Program-made: the position numbers and the translations under genes
The notes under the pieces: model-generated
What the model saw: only the letters and a program-made list of their open reading frames with translations
What the model was told of the DNA's origin: nothing
Database searches by the model: none
Part shown: positions 8,819-17,942 of the stretch, one piece after another
Numbering within the stretch: position 1 is the stretch's first letter
Layout of the letters: every line of letters begins with the position of its first letter
Source of the DNA: Isoptericola peretonis
GTDB taxonomy: Bacteria; Actinomycetota; Actinomycetes; Actinomycetales; Cellulomonadaceae
NCBI GenBank assembly: GCA_023241745.1
Contig: JALQCY010000004.1
Span: 427,756-491,755, forward strand
Reading direction: 5' to 3'
DNA length: 64,000 bases

Positions 8819-9868
8819 GTGGGCGAACCGATGGACCGATGGGCGCCGCGTCGGTGGGCGCGGGCGGCCAAGGGAGCGCTGAGCGATCTCCGGCGGACTG
8901 CTGCGGCAACCGAGCGACAGGTCGAGATTGCCAGACGGGCGAAGCGTTCGACGGAACAGCTCTCCAAGTCCATGGCGGCGACGGCACGCACCACGCAGCA
9001 GCAGCTGGACGTGGTGGCGTCGACGCTTCGGGCACAGCACCAGCTGTTGGAGCAGCTACGGGCCGACGCAGCCAAGATCGAGGCCGAGGTGCGGACGATC
9101 AGGGTGGCCGGCACCGCTTCGACGATGCGTGCGGTTCACGATTTCGCCGCGACGCGAGTGCTGACCTATCGAGAGACGCTCGAGTCGCTGGCCAGGGACG
9201 AGCTGAGCTTCGCTCGTTTCGGCGACGGCGAGCTCCGCTTGATGGTGGACCCGCTGTACCGATTGGGGTTTCAGGGGAACAGCGTCGCGTTGCGCGAGGC
9301 GTTGCGCAGTACTCTGCAACGCCAGGACGATTCCTTGCTCGTCGGCTGGCCACGCGCCTTCTGGACCCCGCACAACACCACCGTGTGGAGCATCGTCTGG
9401 GACGACGTCCAGCCGTTGGTGCCCCCGACGGGACGGTTCGGGAACAGTCACGTCTCCCGACCGGACTGCTTCGAGGAGCTCGGCGAGGAGGCGGTCGAGC
9501 TCTGGCGTCAGGTCTGGCAGGGCCGGCACGTCACGATCGTGACGGGGGAGGGGTCGCGTTTCGACCTCGTTCCTCAGCTCTTCGACAATCTCGCGGGGCA
9601 CGACGTCGTCCACTCCACGCCACGCAACGCGTTCGCAGACCTCGAACGCCTCGAGCGCGAGATCCTCGATCGGCGCAGCTCGGATCTCCACCTGGTGTCG
9701 TTGGGGCCGGCGGGGACCGTTCTGGCAGCCCGCCTGGCCGCTGCCGGGGTTCGAGCGATCGACATCGGTCATATCTCGAACAGCTACCTCTACGTGTTCG
9801 AGGGCGAGACCTACCCGGAGTCCCTCCCTGGGGTCCGTCGCGCCCGCACATCCGCCGGCCGAGCGTGA
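8819..9868 (+). CDS. Coiled-coil GT-D fold glycosyltransferase (DUF1792-like)
   Basis: About 349 residues from GTG 8819. The first 110 residues are rich in Ala, Arg, Gln and Glu with heptad-like spacing (RRTAAATERQVEIARRAKRS and following), a likely coiled coil for oligomerisation or docking. The rest carries the two marks of the GT-D family: SFARFGDGELRL, a metal/nucleotide-sugar segment, and SLGPAGTVLAARLAAAGVRA followed by IDIGHISNSY near the end. GT-D enzymes, first characterised for adhesin glycosylation in streptococci, transfer glucose from UDP-glucose. The role here is probably adding a sugar to the wall polymer. There is no signal peptide. It converges with the acyltransferase gene, leaving only 19 bp between the stops. 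The sugar donor is inferred, not shown. Confidence 0.78.
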   Translation: MGEPMDRWAPRRWARAAKGALSDLRRTAAATERQVEIARRAKRSTEQLSKSMAATARTTQQQLDVVASTLRAQHQLLEQLRADAAKIEAEVRTIRVAGTASTMRAVHDFAATRVLTYRETLESLARDELSFARFGDGELRLMVDPLYRLGFQGNSVALREALRSTLQRQDDSLLVGWPRAFWTPHNTTVWSIVWDDVQPLVPPTGRFGNSHVSRPDCFEELGEEAVELWRQVWQGRHVTIVTGEGSRFDLVPQLFDNLAGHDVVHSTPRNAFADLERLEREILDRRSSDLHLVSLGPAGTVLAARLAAAGVRAIDIGHISNSYLYVFEGETYPESLPGVRRARTSAGRA

Positions 9869-9887
9869 GATAGCGGACGGCGCCGCG

Positions 9888-11987
9888 TCACCGGAGCGCA
9901 CCCAGCTCCCTCAGCCCGCGCAGCAGGTACGGCGCCATGGTGCGGGTGTACGTCGTCGTGAGGTGATGGCTGTCCCGGTAAACGGTGACGCCGCCGATCA
10001 CCGAGGGGCAGACACCGTCCCGGCAGTAGTACGGCCGCAGGTCGAGGTGGAGCGCCCCGGGGACCGCCTTCGCCGTCGCGGCGAACGGGTCGGAGTACGG
10101 GTACGCCTCGTCAACGGTGACGGCGCAGCTGTCCGGCTCGACCACCTCCAGCTCGGCGAGGCAGTCGATCGGGCGTGACGGGTGCGCCGGGTTGTCCGAG
10201 AGTCCGACGATCGTCACGCCGCGGTCGGCGATCGGGCGCCAGGCGGCTGCCATCTCGGCGACCTTCTGGTCAGGTTCGCCACCGATGGTCCTGGCGTAGC
10301 CGGTAGTGACGATGAGGTCGATCTCCCCGGCGTGCGCCTCGAACCACTCCTGGAGCTGTTCCTTCCACGTCTCGCAGGTCGCGACCCGTTGCGGGTCGTC
10401 GTAGTCCATGACCCCGGTGGTCCACGCGCAGGTCGCCTTGAGCTGTGGGGTCACGCTGATCGTGCCCTGCTCCGCGAGGGCCTGGAAGGCGGGCAGCATC
10501 GCCCGCGTGTGCGAGTCGCCGACGACCACGACGTGCGGGACGTCCGGGTCGTCCACGGGGCCGTAGGAGCATTCCTCGAGGTCCTCCTCGTCGCTCTCCA
10601 CGAAGCACGGCAGCTTGGTCCAGTCGGCTGCGACCGCGTCGAGCGACGGGACCAGCATCCCCTCGAGGTCCGGATTCTCGCAGGGGTTCTCGGCGTCCAT
10701 CGAGGCGGCGCCGAAGCACCGCGGCATGTCCTCGACCAGGCGGGCGGCGACCGCCGCCTGGTCGCGGGCACGCTGGTCGGCGACGAACCAGGCCGAGCCG
10801 GCGACGAGCGAGAGGATCACGGCCCCGACCGCAGTGAGCCCGAGGGTTCGACGCGGCCGCGGGAGCCCCCAGCGCGCGGTGAAGCGCACCGGGTCCTCGA
10901 CGAACCTCTTGGTGAGCGCGGACACCAGGAAGACGCCGGCCAGGAGGGTGACCCGTTCGAGGAGCCCGGGCACGTGCCCCAGGACGAACGGGGCGAGCAC
11001 GATCGCCGGCCAGTGCCAGAGGTAGAGCGAGTAGGAGATCTCGCCGGTGTACTGCACGGGACGCCACGCGATCAGCGGCGCGGGCGCGAGGCGCGTCCGG
11101 GGGGTCCCCGCCCAGATGACCGCGGCCGTGGCCAGCACAGGCCACACGGCGGCCGTGCCGGGGAACGGCGTCGACGCTCCGTACGCCAGCCCGCACAGGG
11201 CGATGCTCGTGAAGCCGGCCCAGCTGACCAGCGTGCGCCAGCGTGCGTCCGGGCGGCGGGCCGGCCCGACGAGGAGCAGCGCGAGGAGCGCGCCGGCGCC
11301 GAACTGCCACGCTCGGGTGGTCGTGACGAAGTACGCGGACGCCGGGTTGGTGGCGGTGAGCCACAGCGAGTACCCGAACGACGCGGAGGTCGCCACGGCG
11401 AGCACGGTGAACGTCACGCCTCGTTGCGAGCGCCGGGATCGTCCCGCCAGGACCGCCGACAGACCGACGAGCAGAGGCCACAGCAGATAGAACTGCTCCT
11501 CCGCGGAGAGCGTCCAGTAGTGCTGCACGGGGGACGGGTCGTTGTCGGCGCCGAGGTAGTCGACTGCGTCGGCGGCGAGGACCCAGTTCTCCACGTACAG
11601 CGTGGCGCCGAGGACCTCGCGGAACCATGGGGCCCAGAACACCGACGGCACGACCAGCAGCGTGGCGACGGCGGTGACGGCGATGACGAGGTAGGCGGCC
11701 GGCAGGAGGCGGCGTGCGCGACGGGCCCAGAAGCGGGGGAGCGACACCCTGCCCGTCGACGCAGCCTCACGGGTGAGGTGGCTGGTGATGAGGAAGCCGG
11801 AGATGACGAAGAACACGTCGACGCCGACGTAGCCGCCGGGCACGCGGCCCGGCCAGAAATGGAACCCGACCACGAGCAGCACGGCGAGCGCGCGCAGCGC
11901 CTGCACCTCCAGCCGCAGCGGGCGTGGTTCGGCGGGGGCGTCCGGAGGCCGGCGACGTACTCGCTCCTGCTCGGGCGTGGGAAGCAT
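9888..11987 (-). CDS. Membrane O-acyltransferase, acyltransferase-3 plus SGNH domain (OafA/YrhL-like)
   Basis: 699 residues. The N-terminal 380 residues are an acyltransferase-3 domain with about ten membrane segments: LRALAVLLVVGFHFWPGRVP carries the conserved FH, followed by GVDVFFVISGFLITSHL. The C-terminal third is a periplasm-side SGNH hydrolase-like domain with VVGDSH (S492) and a DSHHLT motif (D672, H675). Such proteins move acyl groups, usually acetyl, across the membrane and onto extracytoplasmic glycans. The gene is last in a minus-strand operon, nine bp after the methyltransferase stop, so the polymer is probably acetylated. All catalytic motifs are present. The acceptor is unknown. 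Confidence 0.88.
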   Translation of the reverse strand: MLPTPEQERVRRRPPDAPAEPRPLRLEVQALRALAVLLVVGFHFWPGRVPGGYVGVDVFFVISGFLITSHLTREAASTGRVSLPRFWARRARRLLPAAYLVIAVTAVATLLVVPSVFWAPWFREVLGATLYVENWVLAADAVDYLGADNDPSPVQHYWTLSAEEQFYLLWPLLVGLSAVLAGRSRRSQRGVTFTVLAVATSASFGYSLWLTATNPASAYFVTTTRAWQFGAGALLALLLVGPARRPDARWRTLVSWAGFTSIALCGLAYGASTPFPGTAAVWPVLATAAVIWAGTPRTRLAPAPLIAWRPVQYTGEISYSLYLWHWPAIVLAPFVLGHVPGLLERVTLLAGVFLVSALTKRFVEDPVRFTARWGLPRPRRTLGLTAVGAVILSLVAGSAWFVADQRARDQAAVAARLVEDMPRCFGAASMDAENPCENPDLEGMLVPSLDAVAADWTKLPCFVESDEEDLEECSYGPVDDPDVPHVVVVGDSHTRAMLPAFQALAEQGTISVTPQLKATCAWTTGVMDYDDPQRVATCETWKEQLQEWFEAHAGEIDLIVTTGYARTIGGEPDQKVAEMAAAWRPIADRGVTIVGLSDNPAHPSRPIDCLAELEVVEPDSCAVTVDEAYPYSDPFAATAKAVPGALHLDLRPYYCRDGVCPSVIGGVTVYRDSHHLTTTYTRTMAPYLLRGLRELGALR

Positions 11988-11996
11988 CGAGGGACG

Positions 11997-13001
11997 TCAG
12001 GCGCTCGGCGTGGACGGCCGCTCCGCTCCCGCGACCGTGAGCACCGTGCTGCGTCCCACGGACTTGACGACGCGCACCGACCGGCCCGAGTGTGCGCCCG
12101 CCGCCCAGCGGCGCACGATCTCGCGCTCGTGCGGGCGGTTGGTGTCGTCGAGGACGACGAGCCCGCCGTCGCGGAGGCGCGGCAGCAGCTGGGGGACGGC
12201 CGGGAAGCGCGCGTACCGGGCGGTGTTGGCGGGCGGTCCGTCGACGAACAGCAGGTCGGCCTCCCGGGCCTCGGCGGGCCAGGCGGACAGGTCGTACCAG
12301 GGCTGCGTGGCGTCCAGCCCGGCAACCCTCGTGGGCACCAGGGGGGCGTCGATCACGGTGGCCCAGGACTCGAGCCCGTGGCGCTTGAGGTTCTCGCGGG
12401 TGACCTCGGCGTAGGTGGCGTCGGACTCGAGGGACCACACGTGGCCGCCCTGGCCGCGGCGGCGCAGGGCGGCGGCGGTCCAGAGGGTGGAGGCACCGGA
12501 CCCGCACTCGAAGATGTTCCGCCTGGCGTCAGGCCCGAGGATCTCGTCGACGATGAACAGGATCGTGGGGGCGGTCGCGGCCCAGTTGGCCCCGAGCACC
12601 GGCATCGGCTCGTCGGTGGGCCCGATGAGCTGGTCGTAGCGGCGCTGCAGCTCCGCGTGGACGTACGGCTCGTGGTCGATCCGGCGGACGACCGCGGCGA
12701 TCCCGTCGTTGAGCGGCTTGGTGCGTCGCTGCACGATCTCCTCGAGCTGTGCGGCCTGCGCCGCGGGCTGCTCGGTGAGCTCTGCGAGCGCGACGGCCGC
12801 GCGGCGTGACGGGGCCGTCGAGTGCCGGACGACGTCCGCCAGGGCCCGGAAGGACAGGAACGCGCCGCCCCCGAAGGTGAGGACGGCGAGCCCGAGGAGG
12901 GCCAGCGCGACGTCGGAGGCGCCGGCGAACCCGGCGACCACGGCGCCGACCGCCGAGAGCGCGCCGACGAGCCAGGCGGCCTTACGAAGGAGGGGCAGCA
13001 T
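11997..13001 (-). CDS. Membrane-anchored class I SAM-dependent methyltransferase
   Basis: 334 residues from ATG 13001, which has AAGGA seven bases upstream; ATG 13019 would add six residues but lacks a site. Two hydrophobic segments (about 5-55) anchor the N-terminus. A helical linker follows, then a Rossmann methyltransferase with motif I NIFECGSGASTLWTA near 175, an acidic ribose-binding strand VWSLESD, ADLLFVDGPP and GGLVVLDD. The pattern resembles the Methyltransferase_24 family. It overlaps the GT92-like gene by 20 bp and sits in the operon of polymer enzymes, so a glycan or its lipid carrier is the probable substrate. Target atom and substrate are not predictable. Confidence 0.78.
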   Translation of the reverse strand: MLPLLRKAAWLVGALSAVGAVVAGFAGASDVALALLGLAVLTFGGGAFLSFRALADVVRHSTAPSRRAAVALAELTEQPAAQAAQLEEIVQRRTKPLNDGIAAVVRRIDHEPYVHAELQRRYDQLIGPTDEPMPVLGANWAATAPTILFIVDEILGPDARRNIFECGSGASTLWTAAALRRRGQGGHVWSLESDATYAEVTRENLKRHGLESWATVIDAPLVPTRVAGLDATQPWYDLSAWPAEAREADLLFVDGPPANTARYARFPAVPQLLPRLRDGGLVVLDDTNRPHEREIVRRWAAGAHSGRSVRVVKSVGRSTVLTVAGAERPSTPSA

Positions 13002-14985
13002 GTGCGGTTCCTTCCCCATCGACGTGCTCGCCGATGTTGTCGTCGATGAGGCGGAGCAGCCGTCGGCCGCTCTCGCCGAGGTCGTTCCGGAGGATGGGGC
13101 GATAGGCGTCGACGACGCGGGCGGACCGTTCGAGGAAGAGGGCCTTCACCTGGCGCTCGGCCTCTGCGACCCCGTCGAGGCGCCGCAGCTGCTCGATCGC
13201 CTCGTGCAGGTGCGGGACGGTCGCCTCCACGGCGGGCCGCACGTCGCCGGCGTCCTTGCCGAGCTGCGCCAGGAACCGGCGGACGAACCGCTCCTCCAGG
13301 GTGAGTGCCAGACCCGCGTCGTCGGTCGCGACCACACGGCCGCCGCGGTTGCGGGAGAACTTCCAGAGGAACTCCTCGGCCGACTTCAGCGCGTAGTGGT
13401 GCAGCGCGGCGTGCCCGGTCGTCGGATGGTCGGACTGCGCCTGCACGAGGTGCGGGGCGAGCTCCGAGGTGAACGAGGTGTGCGGTTCGCCCGTCGCCTC
13501 GCGGAACGCGAGGCGTTCCCGCTCGGCCGTGTAGGGAAAGTGGGGCTGCGAACCGAGGATCCGGCCTGGCCGGGAGATCGACTTGATGTGGGAGTCCACC
13601 GGGGCGATGCGCGCCGGGAAGCGGCGCGTGACGAGGTCGTCCTCCCAGCGCGTCAGGCCGCTGGGCCCCACGACCACCCAGTTGACGCCGATCACGTCCG
13701 TCTGGCGCGTCGCGTGCCAGTCCAGGAAGTCGGCCAAGCCGTCGAACCTCACCGGGTCGAGCACCAGGAACTCGTCGATGTCGACGGTCATCGCCCAGGT
13801 GTAGTCGAGGACCTCGGGCAGCACGGAGAACGCATGGGCGTACGCCTTGGCCTGCGCCTTCGTACCGGGACCGATGGAGCTGTCCAGCCAGCGGATCGCC
13901 CCGGCGTCGGCGAGCGCGCGCAACAGGAGGTCCGAGCCGTCCTCGTTGTTGTTGCTGTACACGAAGAACTCGTCGACGCCGAGAGCCCGGTAGTAGGCGA
14001 GCCACTCCAGCAGGTAGACGCCCTCGTTGCGGGCGGTCGCCACCACGCAGACCCGACGCCTCGGCCGCACCGTGGCCCGCGCGGCGGAGGCGATCGTCTC
14101 GCCCGAGGAAGCGGCCACGTCCCCGGGGCCGGCCGGCCACAGGACGTCGAGGTCCGTCCCGACCTCTTGCCTGCGCCAGCCGGTGTCCCGGTCCTGCAGC
14201 CATTCCCGCAGTCCGGGCAGCGACCGCGTGGCCCAGGGGTCGGTGGGGAACGCCGCGGCAAGCGCAGAGGTGCGGTCCGTACTCGCCAGGACTGCTCTGG
14301 CGAGCTCCTGCAGGGAGTCGTACGAGAGCAGGGGGAGGAGGGTCGAGAGCCGCATCCGCGCCCGGCGGGTGTCCGTGTCATCGAGGGTGGCGAGGACGTC
14401 GTCGACCTGAACTCCACCTGAGCCGCGCAGGTCGCGGGCCTCCGCGTAGACGACGGCTGCGGTCGTCAGCGTCGGGTCGCCGTCCGCCGTGCCGTGCGAT
14501 CCCACCGTGAACGTCTCGTCCGGGCCCACGGCCGTGGCACCGGTGCGGATCCGCGGGCTCCCCGCCTCGGCGTCGTCGACCGGCGCCGCAGACAGCCAGG
14601 TGCGTGACCAGAGGTCGGCGATCGCGACCGTCGTCTCGGAGGACCACGCCAGGCGCACCAGGTGCCCGAGCGAACGCGGCGTGCCGGGCCCGAGGCCGAA
14701 CTCGTGGTCGAGGTCGTCGCCGACGAGCAGGCCGAGGTCGGCGCCCGGCTGCCACAGGAGGCGCGCGCGGGACCGTCCCCGACGCGCCTGGTCGAGCCGG
14801 CTCCCCTTGACGGAGAGGAACGTCTGGTGGGCCGTCGAGAGCACGGCGACGCGGGCCCCTGCGGGGTCGATGTCCGGCAGGGGCACGTCCGTCGCGCGGT
14901 CGCCCGGTGCCGCGGCCTCCGGTGCGGCGGGCTCCGGCGCGGCGGGCCGGGCCCGCGAGGAGCGCCACCGGTCGAGGGCCCTCAT
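12982..14985 (-). CDS. GT92-like glycosyltransferase with N-terminal extension
   Basis: 667 residues; ATG 14985 overlaps the upstream stop in an ATGA junction. The first 300 residues form a poorly recognisable domain (VAVLSTAHQTFLSVKGSRL near 45). A GT-A glycosyltransferase domain begins near 310 with RVCVVATARNEGVYLLEWLA, followed by YYRALGVDEFFVYSNNNEDG and the metal-binding TWAMTVDIDEFLVL, the signature of GT92/DUF23-type enzymes. H-rich HPTTGHAALHHYALKS near 520 is also typical. It probably transfers hexose onto the polymer or its linkage unit. The frame remains open far upstream of 14985, but that part overlaps the real RgpF-like gene and is a shadow. Confidence 0.82.
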   Translation of the reverse strand: MRALDRWRSSRARPAAPEPAAPEAAAPGDRATDVPLPDIDPAGARVAVLSTAHQTFLSVKGSRLDQARRGRSRARLLWQPGADLGLLVGDDLDHEFGLGPGTPRSLGHLVRLAWSSETTVAIADLWSRTWLSAAPVDDAEAGSPRIRTGATAVGPDETFTVGSHGTADGDPTLTTAAVVYAEARDLRGSGGVQVDDVLATLDDTDTRRARMRLSTLLPLLSYDSLQELARAVLASTDRTSALAAAFPTDPWATRSLPGLREWLQDRDTGWRRQEVGTDLDVLWPAGPGDVAASSGETIASAARATVRPRRRVCVVATARNEGVYLLEWLAYYRALGVDEFFVYSNNNEDGSDLLLRALADAGAIRWLDSSIGPGTKAQAKAYAHAFSVLPEVLDYTWAMTVDIDEFLVLDPVRFDGLADFLDWHATRQTDVIGVNWVVVGPSGLTRWEDDLVTRRFPARIAPVDSHIKSISRPGRILGSQPHFPYTAERERLAFREATGEPHTSFTSELAPHLVQAQSDHPTTGHAALHHYALKSAEEFLWKFSRNRGGRVVATDDAGLALTLEERFVRRFLAQLGKDAGDVRPAVEATVPHLHEAIEQLRRLDGVAEAERQVKALFLERSARVVDAYRPILRNDLGESGRRLLRLIDDNIGEHVDGEGTAHAAPPS

Positions 14986-17942
14986 GCGACGCGCTCCACG
15001 GGGGACTTGCCGACGCCGTGCGCGGTGGTGAGGTCGCGGACCCGTGCCACCACCCGCGCGGACGCCCGGTCGTCGAGGTGGTCGAAGAAGAGCCGGCGCC
15101 GGAACTCGTACGCCTCGTCGACCGTGCGCGACGAGAGCCCGTCGAGGGCGTCGAGGAGCTCGTCGAACGTCTCGCAGATCGGGCCGGGGAAGACCAGGTC
15201 GAGGTCGTAGAAGCCCCCGCGCTCGAGCTGGTAGGCCTCGTAGTCGTACGCGAAGCTCACGGCGGGCTTGCCCGTCAGCAGGTAGTCGATGAACGCGCTC
15301 GAGTAGTCCGTGACCAGGGCGGACGACACGCGGTACAGCATCTCGACGTCGGGGAACGCGTCGGTGGACAGGTCGAGGGTCGGCAGGCCCGAGAACTGGG
15401 CGCCGTAGCCACGGTCTGCGGCCGCCATGTGCTCGCGCACGCCGAGCACGTACCCGTTGCGCTCCAGCCACGCCCCCAGCCGCGCGAGCTCCTCGGGGGA
15501 GAACCGGTAGGCCCCGCCGTCGGCGGCGTTGCGGAAGGTGGGCACGAACAGCAGGAGGCGACGCTCGCCGACGAGCGCACGCAGGCGGCCGAGCTGGTCG
15601 CGCAGGTGGGCCGGGAGGCGGTCCTCGTCGCGCAGGACGAAGTCGTTGCGAGGGAGCCCCGTGTTCCACACCTGGTGGAAGGTGAGCGGGTAGAACGCGG
15701 CGGTCATCGCCAGCGCGTCGACCTTCGACGACGCGATGACGGCGCGGTACTGGGACTGTTCCGCGTCGGTGCGGTCGAGGCGTCCGAGGTAGTCGGCCGA
15801 GGCGTAGCCGATCCGCTTGAAGGGGATGCCGTGCCACACCTGGATCAGGTTGTGCAGCGAGCTCGACACCGGGTGCCCGACGTTGCGGTACCTGCTGTGC
15901 TTGATGAAGATCGTGCCGGCCCGCATGAGCCGGTGCTGGCCCTCGGGGCTGTCCAGCGGGACCACCTCGACGTTGACGCCGTCCACCCGGACCTCCTTGT
16001 CGCGGGTCAGGACGATCTTGCGGATCGACGGGTCGTCCTTCACCTCCTCGAAGACGGCCCGTTCGTTGCCGGAGAAGTCGTGCGTGAAGCCGCAGACCGG
16101 GAAGGCCCACCAGTCGCCGTGCTTGGGGCTCAGCCGGTCGGCCTCCGCGAACTCGGCGGGGGTGAGGAGCTCGTCGGGCACGGGAGCGTCGACGACGCCT
16201 GCCTCGCTCCCGAGCGACAGGTTGCGACGCAGGGTGTCGGGGTCGGCGACCCGGGCGAGGTTGCGTTCGAACATCGCGACGTCCGCGTCGGGGACCTTCT
16301 CCAGCACACGGTCCGCCCAGTCCGCCAGCCCGGGCACCTCGTAGTGGTTGCTGGTGAGGAAGTACCGCTTGAACAGCGGAAAGCCCTCGTCGAGCAGCCG
16401 GAAGTACCACCTGGTGTACACGGGGTGCAGGGGGTAGAGGTGGCTGACGTACGTGTCGAACGGGTGCCCGTGGTGCACGAGCCACCTCGTGAGGCCGACC
16501 TCGTACTTGAGCACGACGTTGCGCTTCTTGTCCTGGTGGGACACGGAGGCGAGGTAGCGGCGGAACTCGGGGTCCTGGACGACCGGCCGGCGGTAGGCGA
16601 GGAAGTAGGAGCCGACCAGGAAGTCGTACGTGTAGTCCTGCTCGAAACGGTCCAGGAGGGGTCCGCGCACCGCGTCCATCGGGATCGGCTCGTGGAACTG
16701 GTTCACGGGCACGTTGCGGGTCCGGTAGATGCCCTTGGTGGCCTGCAGGCCCCACCAGTCGCACGCCCGGCCGTCCATCCGCGCGAAGACGTCGTCGAGC
16801 GGCCGGAGGAGGTAGCCGCTGTCGTTGACCAGCAGCAGCTCGTCGTACTGCTCGAGGGTGGACCAGCCGACGCGCTCCGTCAGGCGCGAGTAGGAGCCGA
16901 AGTCGTACCTCCCGTGCCGCTCCGCCCACGCACCCTTGGTGTGCTCGGCGAGCTTGGCGAGCTCGCTCGACGGCATCTCGCCGTCCGCCATGTAGTAGAC
17001 GTCCGCGTGCCGTGCCAGCTCACGCACGTAGGCCACCACGTAGTCGTCGACGACGCCGTCCGGGTCGTAGCCGGCGAACAGGCACACACGGCGCACGTCC
17101 TGACCGGGGGCGAAGCGGTGCCCCGGGCCCAGACGGCGGGACGGCGACGGCTCCGGCCGGGTCGAGAGCCCGTCGCGACGGCCGGTGGTGCGGTAGTGCG
17201 TCAGCGGGTTGACGCCGTCGTCGCCGGGGTCGAGGTGCTTGGACCAGTACCACCAGGTGTCGAAGTCCGGTGCGGGGTCCCGCAGCTCCCGCCAGCCGTA
17301 CTCGCAGTAGTGGGCCAGCGGGTTGCGGCGCACCGCCGGGTTCATCCGTTGGTAGTAGCGGGTGTCGAACATCGGCGACGGGTCGAGACCGAGGGCCACC
17401 CCCTTGCCGACGTAGTGCTCGACGGGGTCCATGTCCGCGGGGAGCGGCTCCACCCCCGCGCGCTCGACCTGGCGGAGGTAGTGGTCGACGTCGAAGGCGC
17501 CGGACTCGGCGATCACCTCGGCCGCCTTCCGCCGTCGCAGGCTGACGTTCCCCTCGACCGTCGTGTACCAGCGACGCGGCGCCTCGTGCACGGCGAAGGA
17601 CGTCAGGTCGATCCCGGACGCGACGCGCCGGCGCCGGCCTTCGACGCCCTCGCCCAGGGGGGCGAGGAACAGGTCGACGGTCTCGCCCTCGAACAGGGTG
17701 AGGTCGGCGTCCACGACCTCACCGGTCCAGCCCTCGGGTGCTGCCTCGAGCGGGACCCGGGCCTCCAGCCCGGAGGTGCGGCCCACGAGGACCAGCTCCC
17801 GGGCACCGTCACGATCACCCGCGTGCGCGGAGATGGTCAGGCGCGCGTCGGTGACCCCTCCCTCGAAACCGACCAGCGTCGGAGGGGCGGTCAACCGGTT
17901 CGGCAGGACCCGGCGTGCGATGCGGTTCAGCTGTTGTCTCAT
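14982..17942 (-). CDS. RgpF-like / TagB-like glycopolymer biosynthesis fusion protein
   Basis: 986 residues from ATG 17942, which has AGGAG eight bases upstream. Residues 15-130 look like a beta-sandwich. Residues 140-270 hold three repeats of a FDxxxYxxxxP...NPxxHYxxxG pattern found in large polysaccharide glycosyltransferases. Residues 280-590 match the rhamnan synthesis protein F family (VCLFAGYDPDGVVDDYV, LLLVNDSGYLLRPLDDVFA, WWGLQATKGIYRTRN). The C-terminal 330 residues are a glycerophosphotransferase domain (IQVWHGIPFKRIGYASADYL, LLLFVPTFRN, VTDYSSAFIDYLLTGKP). The protein thus pairs a rhamnan-type transferase with a polyol-phosphate transferase. It is the first gene of a four-gene minus-strand operon with overlapping or near-touching junctions, read from the promoter at 18083-18111. 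Confidence 0.85.
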   Translation of the reverse strand: MRQQLNRIARRVLPNRLTAPPTLVGFEGGVTDARLTISAHAGDRDGARELVLVGRTSGLEARVPLEAAPEGWTGEVVDADLTLFEGETVDLFLAPLGEGVEGRRRRVASGIDLTSFAVHEAPRRWYTTVEGNVSLRRRKAAEVIAESGAFDVDHYLRQVERAGVEPLPADMDPVEHYVGKGVALGLDPSPMFDTRYYQRMNPAVRRNPLAHYCEYGWRELRDPAPDFDTWWYWSKHLDPGDDGVNPLTHYRTTGRRDGLSTRPEPSPSRRLGPGHRFAPGQDVRRVCLFAGYDPDGVVDDYVVAYVRELARHADVYYMADGEMPSSELAKLAEHTKGAWAERHGRYDFGSYSRLTERVGWSTLEQYDELLLVNDSGYLLRPLDDVFARMDGRACDWWGLQATKGIYRTRNVPVNQFHEPIPMDAVRGPLLDRFEQDYTYDFLVGSYFLAYRRPVVQDPEFRRYLASVSHQDKKRNVVLKYEVGLTRWLVHHGHPFDTYVSHLYPLHPVYTRWYFRLLDEGFPLFKRYFLTSNHYEVPGLADWADRVLEKVPDADVAMFERNLARVADPDTLRRNLSLGSEAGVVDAPVPDELLTPAEFAEADRLSPKHGDWWAFPVCGFTHDFSGNERAVFEEVKDDPSIRKIVLTRDKEVRVDGVNVEVVPLDSPEGQHRLMRAGTIFIKHSRYRNVGHPVSSSLHNLIQVWHGIPFKRIGYASADYLGRLDRTDAEQSQYRAVIASSKVDALAMTAAFYPLTFHQVWNTGLPRNDFVLRDEDRLPAHLRDQLGRLRALVGERRLLLFVPTFRNAADGGAYRFSPEELARLGAWLERNGYVLGVREHMAAADRGYGAQFSGLPTLDLSTDAFPDVEMLYRVSSALVTDYSSAFIDYLLTGKPAVSFAYDYEAYQLERGGFYDLDLVFPGPICETFDELLDALDGLSSRTVDEAYEFRRRLFFDHLDDRASARVVARVRDLTTAHGVGKSPVERVA

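Noticed and set aside
10182-12809. An 875-codon plus-strand frame opposite the acyltransferase and methyltransferase genes
   Set aside because: Composition is Arg/Gly/Asp-rich shadow sequence with no domain; the opposite strand carries two well-supported genes.
14986-16929. Upstream extension of the GT92-like frame to a 1315-residue protein
   Set aside because: It overlaps the RgpF/TagB-like gene in another frame on the same strand; only that gene has family motifs, and the GT92-like gene starts cleanly at the ATGA junction 14985.
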